A stretch of 64,000 bases of DNA from Lineus longissimus (lineage: Eukaryota > Nemertea > Pilidiophora > Heteronemertea > Lineidae), in contig NC_088308.1 in NCBI RefSeq assembly GCF_910592395.1, positions 14,089,001-14,153,000 on the forward strand, read 5' to 3'. Of the stretch, positions 53,708-63,428 are shown piece by piece (positions within the stretch are counted from its first letter, which is position 1; each line of letters opens with the position of its first letter). A program made the position numbers and the translations under genes. The notes beneath the pieces are model-generated. The model was not told the DNA's origin, made no database searches, and saw only the letters and a list, made by a program, of their open reading frames with translations.

Positions 53708-53822
53708 AATTGAAAAATTAAACAAGACTTACCTTGGGAAGTTGCAGTTTGATTATAATTTCACCGAATGAACTAAATACGGAGGAATAACATGAGATGA
53801 CGTCACTTATTCCCGCCAGCAG
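53708..53822 (-). repeat. D1 right terminal repeat (3' end)
   Basis: Outer tail 53708-53793 (AATTGAAAAATTAAACAAG...) plus inner part 53791-53822 shared, inverted, with the other end. Confidence 0.9.
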
Positions 53823-53923
53823 ACTTTAGAGAAGATTGATGACATGGAACAAAAACCATGTTAAGAACCAAACCACCAAAAAAAAAAAAAACACCGATCA
53901 AATTAGGGATGGGATAAGGAGGG

Positions 53924-54046
53924 CATGTTATTCCTCCGTATTTAGTTCATTCGGTGAAATTATAATCAAACTGCAACTTCCCAAGGTAAGTCTTGTTTAA
54001 TTTTTCAATTTCACCTCATTTCACAATACTACGGAATTCCATGAGA
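53924..54046 (-). repeat. D1 internal complementary region
   Basis: 53924-54010 is the inverse of the right outer tail and 54008-54046 the inverse of the left outer tail, fused at AAT. In DIRS elements this region templates joining of the ends into a circle. Confidence 0.9.
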
Positions 54047-54400
54047 CTTCAGAGCCCATGGCATCAATCACCTGTAGTCAAACACCAACAGGAAGAATCC
54101 AATAACAACAGTCAACACAGCAATTGCAAAAACACTGAGAACTATGTAATCCAACACAAAACCAAATTACACAACACAAAACACCCTCAACAAAAAAGGG
54201 CTAAGTTCTTTGTGAAAACCAGCAGCTCAGACTAGCCGCCTTTGATCAAATCAAAAAATGATTATCAAGAAACTAAACATCAAACATCACAGCCCATCTG
54301 GGCACAGATTAAATGCGATCTCGCACAAAAAACATCTCCAAACTGTCCAAATTGTCTCTACTAACCAACTAAACCAATTACCAGTGTCAAACCTATGTGA

Positions 54401-55513
54401 CTACTGGGTTTTCAAAATAGCCTCTGCAACAGACAAATCATTGTCAATCGGCTTATTATAGTATTTCCTAAAAACAGAATCTCTGCTCCAACTAGCAGTA
54501 CGAAGAATAGTTGCCAAAGGTACCTGAGCCTTTGCAGCACAAGAAGTCGCTGCCCCCCTCGTTGAATGAGGAGCAAAAATATTCAAATCAATACCAGCCT
54601 CTCTTAAAACTGTTCGAATCCACCTAGATATAGTTCCCTGAGAGGCAGCCTTATGAGGCTTAATAGTCGTAAGTAACAACCTAGTCTCAGTACCCCTGAC
54701 ATCCAAGGTCCTCTGCAAATATTCCTTGATAACAGTTACAATACACAAACGCCTATCAGGCGCATAAGCTGTTATAGAAATAGGGGCCATATGAGTCCCC
54801 GGCCTAGTTTGCTTAACAATATCACCTATAGTAAATATCACTTTCGAAAAAGACAGCTGCATATTCCTAACATCTAAACACGGCAACACCTGAGTTCGCT
54901 GACCAGAAAGCAGCAGAAGAAGCATTGCCAACTTATGCGACAAGAGTGAAAGAGAAATCTTACGAACGGGAGAAAGCAATTTCAAGTATCGTAACACACA
55001 TGCAACATCCCACGTTGTATTATACCGAGGCAAAGCTGGCTTCATTTTGAATACCCCCTTCATGAAACGTACAACCATGGGATGCTGTCCCACAGGAACG
55101 GAATCTACTATCACATAAGTTGACAAGGCGGATCTAGCTGAATTCACTCCACTATACCCCAGCTGTCTCACTGTCAATAATTCGTTTAAAAACTGCAGTA
55201 CTTGATCTACAGTGGGACGAAGGTGATTAATTTCCCTTTTGCAACAAAACTCATCCCACATTCCAATGTATGAGGAGTACTGCTTGAGTGTCCCCGAAGA
55301 CCATGAGCACATGATAACCTTGGTAACGTCTTGCGAAAGTCCTCGGATAGTGAAGGCTTCCCTGATAGTCTTACAACCGCTAAGCAAAGTTTTGGCTCCA
55401 GAGGGTGAGACAACTGCGTGTTCCGAGGTAAGTAGAGTGACCTCCTGGGGAGGATCCTGGGGATGTCGATGGCCATCTGCAGCAACGTTGGGAACCACGG
55501 TTGCGTGTTCCAC
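54401..55513 (-). CDS. D1 tyrosine recombinase (370 aa)
   Basis: Catalytic residues of the lambda-integrase family are in order: Arg in 'LLSGQRTQVL' (about 203), His-x-x-Arg in 'APHSTRGAATS' (about 314) and the nucleophile Tyr in 'VFRKYYNKP' (about 350). The N-terminal part has a SAM-like core-binding helical region ('LKQYSSYIGMWDEFC'). It starts inside the RT ORF, overlapping ~306 bp in another frame, which is typical of DIRS elements. It would integrate the circular DNA copy. No break seen. Confidence 0.93.
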   Translation of the reverse strand: MEHATVVPNVAADGHRHPQDPPQEVTLLTSEHAVVSPSGAKTLLSGCKTIREAFTIRGLSQDVTKVIMCSWSSGTLKQYSSYIGMWDEFCCKREINHLRPTVDQVLQFLNELLTVRQLGYSGVNSARSALSTYVIVDSVPVGQHPMVVRFMKGVFKMKPALPRYNTTWDVACVLRYLKLLSPVRKISLSLLSHKLAMLLLLLSGQRTQVLPCLDVRNMQLSFSKVIFTIGDIVKQTRPGTHMAPISITAYAPDRRLCIVTVIKEYLQRTLDVRGTETRLLLTTIKPHKAASQGTISRWIRTVLREAGIDLNIFAPHSTRGAATSCAAKAQVPLATILRTASWSRDSVFRKYYNKPIDNDLSVAEAILKTQ

Positions 55514-57333
55514 ACCGGAAAAACAAGCAAAACCATTGCTCTGTCGACCCTTATCTTCTGTAGAATCTGGCCAATCAGGCTAAAAGGTGGAAAGACATAC
55601 ATGTATGAGTCATGCCAATACAGGGAAAAAGCATCAGTAGCAAATGCCTTAGGGTCTGGCCTCCAGGAAACAAATTTTTCCAGTCTGTAATTCAATCTAG
55701 TAGCAAACAAATCTACTTCGGGAGTTCCAAAAATCTGACAAATTCTGTTGAAAACCACAGTCTGCACTGACCATTCAATATCGTCATTTATTTGCCGAGA
55801 TTCTCGATCAGCAAGGGTATTGTCTCTCCCTGGCAAATATAGGGCAGACAGCCAAATATTTCGTTCTAAACACCAGAGCCAAACCTCTTTAGTTAACTCA
55901 TGCAACTGATCTTTGACACTGCCTAACTTGTTGACACATGCCACTGCAGTCATGTTGTCCATTCTAATTCTGATATGAGCATCTCTTGCCTCAGAACAGA
56001 AAGTTTTCAATGCAAGAAAACAGGCAAGAAGTTCTAAGTAGTTTATATGATGTTGTGCTTCTGCTTCCGACCATCTACCCCCTGTAGACTGTACTCCATC
56101 AAGGACACCACCCCAGCCTGTCATACTACTATCTGAGGTAAGAAAACTAGAAGGGCCTGGTCTAGAAATTGGCCCCTGCTGACAGTCAATATTGTCTATC
56201 CACCACTTCAAATCCATCCGAGCTGCGGTGGATAAGCAGACTGCAGCCTCAAAATTACCCTTAGACTCCCTGAGTGCAAGATTTCTGACCACCTCGAGAG
56301 ATTTGTAAAATAATGGGGCTACTGGAACTGCCGGCACAGTGGCCACTATATTCCCAATAACCTGAGCCAGTTCTCTTACAATGGTCTTGCCAGAATTCAA
56401 TAGAGAGGCACACGATTTCTTGATCTTGTCCTTCTTTCTAGCAGGTAACGAAACTGTCATACTTATCGAGTTTATTATGAATCCAATGAACTCAATTATC
56501 TGTGTCGGGGTCAAAATTGACTTCAGCTGATGAATAGTGAAACCAAGCAAATCTAATAAGCCCGCAGACTCAAGAATATTTTCAACTGCTTCAATGAAGG
56601 TATCATTGACAGTTAACGAGTCATCAATATAACCAACTGTGGAATGACCTTCTTGCCGAAGCTTCGCAAAGACAGGCCGTAATATCTTCGTGAATATTCT
56701 TGGCGAACTCTTTAGTCCTTGGGGCAAACAGGTAAACTGAAAACCCCGACCATGCCAAAGGAAACGAAGGTATCTCCTTGAAAACTGATGGACTGGTACA
56801 GAAAAATACGCATCTTTTAAGTCTATTGAAGCAAACCAAGACCCTTCTTTAATCATGTTAAGAGCATCCCTGATGGTGCTCATCTTGAAATGATGATGTT
56901 CAACACTGGAGTTGAAATCCTTCAAATTCAGAATCAACCGATGGGAACCATCCCTTTTGGGTACAAGGAAAACCGAAGATACATAGCTATCCGGAGTAAT
57001 AACACATGGTTCAATAATACCTTTATTCTCAAGCCCAGTCAATAGATTATCCAAAATCAGAGTTGTAGCCTTTTCAAACCTGGACTCCCTAGGCTGACTA
57101 ACCTGGTATGGTTCAACAGCACATTCCACTTCATAGCCTAAAATATTTGACAAAACCCAAGGGTCAGATGTAATCGTCTGCCAGTAATCGAAAGCACTGG
57201 CGACTTTACCAGCCGTAAAATTTTCAGCCGTATTTTTCGGCTTCCAGTCCACCAGTCTTTTGTACCTAGTATCAGACATGTCAGAACTCAAGTTAACAGG
57301 AAGTTGAGTGTTATCAGACTTACTTACTATCAA
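55207..57333 (-). CDS. D1 reverse transcriptase / RNase H / methyltransferase-like ORF (708 aa)
   Basis: RT motifs: 'VSSVFLVPKRDGSHRLILNL', 'WFASIDLKDAYFSVPV', 'TCLPQGLKSSPRIFTK' and the catalytic 'GYIDDSLTV' (about 234). RNase H: 'LTSDSSMTGWGGVL' (about 398), 'INYLELLACFLALK', 'RMDNMTAVACVN' and 'GRDNTLADRES'. The C-terminal part 'PEVDLFATRLNYRLEKFVSW' and 'YVFPPFSLIGQILQKI' is the Dam-like methyltransferase-type domain usual in DIRS. Start chosen at ATG 57333, 12 bp after the upstream Gag-like ORF stop. Intact. Confidence 0.93.
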   Translation of the reverse strand: MIVSKSDNTQLPVNLSSDMSDTRYKRLVDWKPKNTAENFTAGKVASAFDYWQTITSDPWVLSNILGYEVECAVEPYQVSQPRESRFEKATTLILDNLLTGLENKGIIEPCVITPDSYVSSVFLVPKRDGSHRLILNLKDFNSSVEHHHFKMSTIRDALNMIKEGSWFASIDLKDAYFSVPVHQFSRRYLRFLWHGRGFQFTCLPQGLKSSPRIFTKILRPVFAKLRQEGHSTVGYIDDSLTVNDTFIEAVENILESAGLLDLLGFTIHQLKSILTPTQIIEFIGFIINSISMTVSLPARKKDKIKKSCASLLNSGKTIVRELAQVIGNIVATVPAVPVAPLFYKSLEVVRNLALRESKGNFEAAVCLSTAARMDLKWWIDNIDCQQGPISRPGPSSFLTSDSSMTGWGGVLDGVQSTGGRWSEAEAQHHINYLELLACFLALKTFCSEARDAHIRIRMDNMTAVACVNKLGSVKDQLHELTKEVWLWCLERNIWLSALYLPGRDNTLADRESRQINDDIEWSVQTVVFNRICQIFGTPEVDLFATRLNYRLEKFVSWRPDPKAFATDAFSLYWHDSYMYVFPPFSLIGQILQKIRVDRAMVLLVFPVWNTQPWFPTLLQMAIDIPRILPRRSLYLPRNTQLSHPLEPKLCLAVVRLSGKPSLSEDFRKTLPRLSCAHGLRGHSSSTPHTLECGMSFVAKGKLITFVPL

Positions 57334-57344
57334 GACAGAATTAT

Positions 57345-58692
57345 CTACTTTTTGTCTTTTGTGTCGGTCGTCCTGGACGGCCTTGGCTGGTACTGTCGAC
57401 GATCATGACCCCGACGAGGTCCTTGCTGCATCCAACGATAACTTGGACTCCCCCAACGGTAACGCTGCCCTAAAAAACGCTGTCTAGACTGTGAGTACGG
57501 CGTGGAACGGAATCTTCCTCGAAAGTTGTTCAGTCGGGTAGGTCGACCATGTAATTTCCTCCCCAGAACGTCGGACTCAGCAATGTCTTTTATGTCTTTG
57601 GACAAATCATCTCCAAACAAATTGCTCATCCCAATGGGGTGATCAACAGCACACAGCTTAGTAAAATGCTCAAGTAAATCGGAGCGAATCAGTTCTTTAC
57701 GAGTCTGACAAGTCTTCGTAAATAATGACAATAAAATACGGACAGTGTCTGTTAGCGTCGGCAAGATACTCTCAATTTTCAGTTTCTCCGTACGAACCTG
57801 ATGGAGAAGACGAACAATAGGCACCAGACTCTTGAGAACTAACTTTTGATTCTTTTGCATTGAATTGTCCAGCCACTTCGTCTGACGTTTCATTTTCTCC
57901 CAAATGATGGGGTTGGTTTTAGGCACTGTCAAGGCCTTGCAATTATCAGGGAAAGGATACTTGTCCAAAGTCTTCTCTAGAACGTCTTCATTAGGCTTCC
58001 TTCTGAGCACGCTATTGAGCACGTCAGCTAGCTGCTGCAGCACAGGAGTGCCCAAGGACTCATCCTGCTCAAAGAAATTGTGCAAATCTGCAAGAGCATC
58101 ATCTACCAAACCATGGTTGTCCTTCGTCGGAGGTGCGGCATCTGCAGATGTAACTTTCTCCAAAACCATAAAAGGATCAGAATCATCAGCAACAAATTGC
58201 TCATCTGCCCATTCACCTTCCTCTTGGTCATCATAGCTGAAACCAGGCCCATCATTGGCATCAATCAAATCGCCATCATCACCGGCCGGGGAGCCACCAA
58301 GAGCTGCAGAAACAGACTTTACTGACCTATTCAGAGGCCGAGTAGCACTTTCTAAAGCTTCAAGCCGATTAAGAATCTTATCTAGCACAGTGTTATCCTG
58401 ACTAACGACAGGTGTCTTAGAAACCGCCGCAATATCCGAACCAAAGTCATCATCAAACCGACTTTTCACAACAAGTCCGCCATCTTGGCGATTCTGCTTG
58501 TTCGGTTTTTCGATACGGATTTACGTTTCGAACTTGCGATTTAGGCTTGGTCGGCAAAGAAAAATTGTCAGCACCAGAGGCCGAAGCTTTATCTGATTTC
58601 TTTGAATTTCTCGATGTATTTAACAGCTTGGAGGGGTCAACTGCCACCTCGGCGTCAGCAAGGAGTTCGCCAGATTTTAACTGAGACGCCAT
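57345..58692 (-). pseudogene. D1 Gag-like ORF, one frameshift
   Basis: It begins at ATG 58692 (MASQLKSGELL, Ser/Lys-rich). After a frame change between about 58453 and 58510 it continues as 'KSRFDDDFGSDIAAVSKTPV' for about 374 codons. The body has an acidic stretch, a helical mid-region ('DVLNSVLRRKPNEDVLEKTL') and an Arg/Gln/Gly-rich C-terminus ('RQRFLGQRYRWGSPSYRWMQ'), as in DIRS Gag-like proteins, which lack zinc knuckles. The frameshift may be real, a sequencing error or two ORFs in nature. Confidence 0.75.
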
Positions 58693-58916
58693 GTTTTAAT
58701 TGCCGGACTCGAAGACAGTCAGTCACTCAAGAGCAGAAAACTCCACCAAAGCGATCCGATCTTCGCCAAAACAAGCTCGAACCAGCGCACAAGGATCAAA
58801 ACTCCCAGGCAGCCACACAAAAAACCATCACAATAGTCAAGAGACCGAAATATTAGTAAAGATAACGAGAGCACACAGCGTGCAAAATATTCTAGCTGGC
58901 AGGGTCACGTGGCGTA

Positions 58917-58980
58917 CTGCTGGCGGGAATAAGTGACGTCATCTCATGGAATTCCGTAGTATTGTGAAATGAGGTGAAAT
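58917..58980 (-). repeat. D1 left terminal repeat (5' end)
   Basis: Inner 58917-58948 shared inverted with 53791-53822; outer tail to 58980 is the inverse of 54008-54046. Confidence 0.9.
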
Positions 58981-59692
58981 CCATGATTCATCCTGGCCAT
59001 AAAAGACATGCTCCAATGCTAAAACAATAGAATTTCTCTTTCTGAACAGATCATAACGGACAGCAATTAAAACTTTCTTCACGATCTATTTTTAGACCAC
59101 AAAGTGCAATTGTGGTATATGCAGCATCGCCTGTACTAAGGTGGTGTAACTACTGTTTGGTACGTCTTGATATAACAAAGAGTTGTGGGTACGAATCGTA
59201 TACGTCACGCTCGGCCCTGCTCTTTCAAACCCTAACCCATGGGCTAATACACTATAGCAATCATATGAAAATTATATGCTTGAGCACGCTATCTGGCGCA
59301 GGAACAAATAATATGACGTCTGTGTTGTTCAAAAATTCCATTTTGGTTTCAATACCACTTATGACTGGGCGCCGCCATGACACTTGATGATAAAAGAATC
59401 AGAAGAAATCTGGAACATAATTGGACTTTTCTGACAATTCCCCGGGTTGGATTTCATATTATCTACTATCTGTGAGTTCCTTGGGCCATTTGGCAATGTA
59501 AATATGTTTGTTTTTGGAAATCGGAAGACATCAAGATTCAACACCAGGAAAACTACGTTGCAATTACGGTATAAATCAGAAAACTTTTGGTACATCCACC
59601 CTTCTTCCACAAGACCGAAACTCATCCTTGCGCATTACTGGAACAATATTTTTTATTTACTGCAATCTTGACACTACTGGGTGTATAAATGA
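58981..59692. other. No gene seen
   Basis: Single-copy-looking intronic sequence. I looked for the first chromodomain exon of CBX on the minus strand and did not find it. Confidence 0.4.
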
Positions 59693-60352
59693 AATGGTCC
59701 AGGGACCATGTGCTCACCTCGGGTAATGTAATGCATGTCATTTGCAGTGGATGTGGGGAGAACAGTTTCCGCCTAGTTTCACCAGTTTTGATTCCATTGA
59801 ATAATATTCTTCTTCTTGGCTCAATGGCACAAAAGAAAATTACCAGTATACCATTTTAGTTATAAAGTTGACTGAATTTCAGGGTTATTGAAGAGTGTAC
59901 ATGTCACATGGAAATTGGTTGACATCTGTTCAACAGTTTAGGAGTAATAAGACTTTGTTGGATTCTCAAGATGGCGGCCTGGCGTCCATAATTGTCATGG
60001 GATTTGACTGAAAATTAGGAATATTGATAAGAGTACATGGATATATAATCACATGAAGTCTGGTCGAATCCGATCATTAGTTTCGGAGTAATAGGACTTT
60101 GTTTAATTTTCAAGATGGCCGCCTGGTGGATTTGACTGAAAATCAAGGATATTGTAGAGAGTACAGAATAGAGGGTCAATAGATACATATCTTCACATGT
60201 TTAGAACCTTCTAGCTCAAAAAGGAACGAAACATGCCACCTATCGGTGATTTAGTGAACTATGACCTATGACCTTGAAAAGTATGTCAAATCAAAAACCC
60301 TGGTGATATGTCATTTAACCTTATTAGATACACCCACCATTAGCTTTAATGA
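59693..60352 (+). mobile_element. A9: A-family variant
   Basis: It begins AATGGTCCAGGGACCAT then GTGCTCACCTC, near-identical to A7, with 'ATGCATGTCATTTGCAGTGG' in both. Contains 'TTCAAGATGGCCGCCTGG' motifs and one TGACCT/AGGTCA block (60262). It stops where A10 begins. Confidence 0.7.
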
Positions 60353-60683
60353 AATGGCCAGGGCCATTGTGCTCACCTCATGTGGAGGAAAGATGGATGA
60401 AGAGCATGGTATTGTGTCATGTAGTGTTAGTACACGATCTGCCATGTCTGACCCAATTCCTGCATGAATTAGACTGCTTTGCTGGTACCTATTAGTAGGT
60501 TTGATGTAAGTCCAAGCAATTACAATTTCCCCAAAATGGCCAATTTACAGTACATTTGACCTCTGTGACCTTGAAAAGTAGGTCAAATCAAAAAAGGCCC
60601 GGCTGACACATTGAATGGTAGTTAGAATTAGATGTACCTATGACATACAACTGGTGCTAATCGGGCAAGTAATTAAGGAACAA
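60353..60683 (+). mobile_element. A10: A-family element interrupted by B5
   Basis: AATGGCCAGGGCCATT-GTGCTCACCT at the start and the core block at 60556-60590. The match to A2 runs to 'CGGGCAAGTAAT' and is then replaced by the B5 5' end. Confidence 0.75.
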
Positions 60684-61036
60684 GAGGCCCAAGGGCCTGG
60701 CGCTCAGCTGAAATGGCTAAGTGAAGGCAAGGGCCAAGTGTGTGTTGGTACCGTTATTATGAGGCAACTTGAAGCTGTAACGTCTAGCACGCAGAAGTGC
60801 TAGTGCGAAAGACCTTCTTGCTATATCAGTGCATGCTGAAGTACTGAGTTGATGCCACCCTGCTATTATGACGTAAAGTGATTTCTATTGCTGTTGCAGT
60901 AGTGGTGTGTGTAATGACGTCAAGGAGTTGTGTGGTGATGTCAAGGAGTGGAGTCTTTGTCTTCATGCAGCGTAGGTGGAACTAATAACATGCACATGGA
61001 CACAAGGTACATAATTATTACAGTGTATTTTGTGAG
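60684..61036 (+). mobile_element. B5: B-family 5' end
   Basis: GAGGCCCAAGGGCCTGGCGC followed by CTCAGCTGA. No 3' hairpin is found before the SINE, so it is truncated or diverged. Confidence 0.65.
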
Positions 61037-61276
61037 GTGGGGCCTGGGGCAGCGGTAGCGCAGTGGGGGAGAGTCGGCCTCATGATCAGGAGGTCGTGGG
61101 TTCGACTCCCGGCCGAGTCACTGCTTAGTTTCCCTACTGGTCGAGTTCAAGTGAGCACCTTCTGGGGTTGCTCCTTGAAACCCCTGATTGATTTCTGTGG
61201 AGACCGGGGTAATAATATGATATCCCCAAGCGCTTTGAGCGGCCAGTTGATGGTTGGATACTGCGCTATATCAGAC
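61037..61276 (+). mobile_element. tRNA-derived SINE
   Basis: The head resembles a tRNA gene with A-box-like GGTAGCGCAGTGGG and B-box GGTTCGACTCC. A body with 'GCGCTTTGAGCGG' and a tail 'TGCGCTATATCAGA' match the conserved SINE tail type seen in many marine invertebrates (a family recalled, not searched). The tail abuts D2 directly. Confidence 0.8.
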
Positions 61277-62678
61277 TTTCCATTTCCTGTGGAAATGTCA
61301 TTTTATTAGTTCATACCTACCCAGGTCAGACTTTTGCATGTGTACTCCATTCGGACACACCCAAGGAAGAAATAATCTATTTATAATAGAAATCTCTTAG
61401 CTAGTTCGCTTAGCTACACCTAGGCGGCGCCCCTATACAGCCTCTGCCTCGTGAGAGCCGCCATTCACTAGTACTTATTACTCGAGCGCACCGAGTAAGT
61501 CCCGTTGCTGTGGGGACAGGCAGGGCGGGTAGTCTGACCTGGGTAGGTATGAACTAATAAAATGACATTTCCACAGGAAATGGAAATTTTATGTCGTTCA
61601 TACTCTACCCAGGTCAGACTTTTGCATCGAATACCAACAACCAAAGGAAGGAGGGTAAACGGTGACTTACCATGTAATGAAGTGAACTGTCTCCCAGCTG
61701 CGCAGCAGAACCCAACGGGTGAGACCAGGGGACCCAGAGAAAGAATGCTTGGGGGAGACCCGGGCTAGAGGTCAACAGGCCCTTTGACAACAAAGGGAAG
61801 CATAACTGGGAAAACCCATCCCCTCCTAGACGGGGACAAAACCACCTTAACACAGTATAAGCTCAGCACATATCGTCAAGAGACACAATTGTGGAAAAAT
61901 TTATTTATTTTTTTTTTTACAAGAAGGAGAGCACGCCCCAGAATAACCTGGAGCGGCCACACTGATTAACTCTCAAAAGTCCAAGGCGGCTGAACCCTAG
62001 GACAGCTGGACGGGGCGAACGCGCAGGCCCGAAGACCCGGCGACAGTCTATAGAACAACCCCCCCCCCCCCCCGCTTAAAAAGGAGGGAGGACAAGACAG
62101 CCAGCAGGAGAGAAAATCGATGAGTGGTCTAGGCAGGGAAACACCTAGACCACGTGCTGAGCGGCAACAATTGGACAATTGGTTTTTTGCCAGAAAGCCT
62201 GGGACGAATTCTAGGACCGCGCCCCTCTCAGTGAAAGCCAATTTATCAAAGGCTAAAGCATGGAGCTCAGACCGCCGCTGTGCCGTGGCCAAAGCCACCA
62301 GGAAAACGGTCTTAAAGGTCAGATGTTTAAAATCCGGGAAAACGGAGAAAAAATTTCTTGGGAGACGGCAGAAAAAGCACGCTCCAAAAGCAGAAATCAA
62401 GGGAGGATGGTAAAAGAACGATCTCACCCGTCTACCAGAGATAATAAGCTTCCCGAAGGTGTCCCGGGGTGTCCTTCTCGAACGTAGGATCGACCAAAAT
62501 TTGGCGAAAACAACGTAGAAAAACTCGGAACAGTGTGCAACAGGGGCGCCGCCTAGGTGTAGCTAAACGAACTAGCTAAGAGATTTCTATTATAAATAGA
62601 TTATTTCTTCCTCGGGTGTGTCCGAATGGAGTACACATGCAAAAGTCTGACCTGGGTAGAGTATGAACGACATAAAAT
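61277..62678 (-). mobile_element. D2: deleted DIRS-like element
   Basis: It has the same split architecture as D1. The right outer tail (61277-61331) is inverted at 61535-61585. The shared inner part (about 61320-61440) is inverted at 62545-62655. The left outer tail at the right end (to 62678) is the inverse of 61586-61627. The two complementary tails are fused at 61535-61627 as an internal complementary region. Only a tyrosine recombinase fragment is left of the coding region, so it is non-autonomous. Confidence 0.85.
61966..62427 (-). pseudogene. D2 tyrosine recombinase fragment
   Basis: 153 codons on the minus strand. 'LKTVFLVALA'-type helix and the catalytic-Arg segment appear in 'VFLVALATAQRRSELHALAF'. 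The C-terminal His-x-x-Arg and Tyr are absent; the frame passes into a G/C-run (62058-62073) and unrelated sequence. RT and Gag are gone. Confidence 0.75.
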
Positions 62679-62772
62679 CGTATTATATTAATATGAGGAA
62701 GGCTCAGGCCTTGATAGGGAGCTCTTCGTTAATAGGGCTGGTGAGCGAGAAGACTCGGGGGGGGGGGGGGGG

Positions 62773-63244
62773 CAGGGCCGTATTTAACTTTTTTGTCCAG
62801 GGGGGGCAGTGGGATAGATCGCCGAAGGCGATCTGCATGCGCCGCAGGCGCATCCGAACGGGGGGTCTGGGGGCCCTCCCCCGGAAAAATTTGAAAATAA
62901 AAGGTCTGAAATGGCATTTTCCTGGCATTTGGAAGTGTGAATCAATAGTACTTTTACTCTAAAAAAGGACCACTTTTATGAGAAAGAAGACTAGGGATTT
63001 TACTATATGACTTGTATGAAACTCCTCTGTCAGAATAGAAGACTAGGGTCAGGGCACTGGACTGGTCAGATTATAAGGGTTGCACCTGAGTTGATTACAT
63101 CTGCTATCCATATGCTGCTATCATGCTGGTAAAGCTATGGCTAAGATTAGTTTGTCTTTTTATTACTGTCTGAAAATTTTTTTTCAACATTTATTCCACA
63201 GGGGGGGCAGCTGCCCCCCTGCCCCCCCTCTAAATACGGCCCTG
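62773..63244. mobile_element. 472-bp MITE with CAGGGCCGTATTTA ends
   Basis: CAGGGCCGTATTTA (62773) is inverted as TAAATACGGCCCTG (63231-63244). It is flanked on both sides by long G runs that hide any target duplication. CAGGG ends suggest hAT-like. No transposase. Confidence 0.85.
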
Positions 63245-63410
63245 GGGGGGGGGGGGTATATAGTTAGGATGATGCCATCATGGCAGTTGACCAAAGAAGC
63301 AGTTGGCTAGCACACAATGTCAATGATTGATGGCGAGTAGTTGGTGGGTGGGAGAGGGGGGGATATAGTTAGGATGATGCCATCATGGCAGTTGACCCAA
63401 TAGACGCTGT
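63245..63410 (+). repeat. Imperfect ~110-bp tandem duplication
   Basis: ATATAGTTAGGATGATGCCA and the following CATGGCAGTTGACC occur near 63256 and 63363, each after a G run. Confidence 0.85.
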
Positions 63411-63428
63411 CTCAGTATAGAAAACAAG

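Larger units (their letters stand above)
53708..58980 (-). mobile_element. D1: DIRS-type tyrosine-recombinase retrotransposon
   Basis: Minus-strand order is Gag-like, RT/RNase H/methyltransferase-like, then an overlapping tyrosine recombinase. Ends: the 32-bp CATGAGATGACGTCACTTAT... (53791-53822) is inverted at 58917-58948; each end also has its own outer tail (53708-53793 and 58945-58980). The internal complementary region 53924-54046 is the inverse of both outer tails joined. AAT is shared by the two extremities (53708-53710, 58978-58980) and occurs once at the joint, with no target duplication, as expected for DIRS circular integration. It is in the CBX intron upstream of the chromodomain exon, in sense orientation. 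Confidence 0.93.

Noticed and set aside
61037-61110. Functional tRNA gene at the SINE head
   Set aside because: The A- and B-box parts are present but the cloverleaf is incomplete and the sequence continues into a SINE body and tail.
62704-62962. Overlapping 62-99 codon ORFs near 62.8 kb
   Set aside because: They are low-complexity translations of G-rich MITE sequence on both strands.
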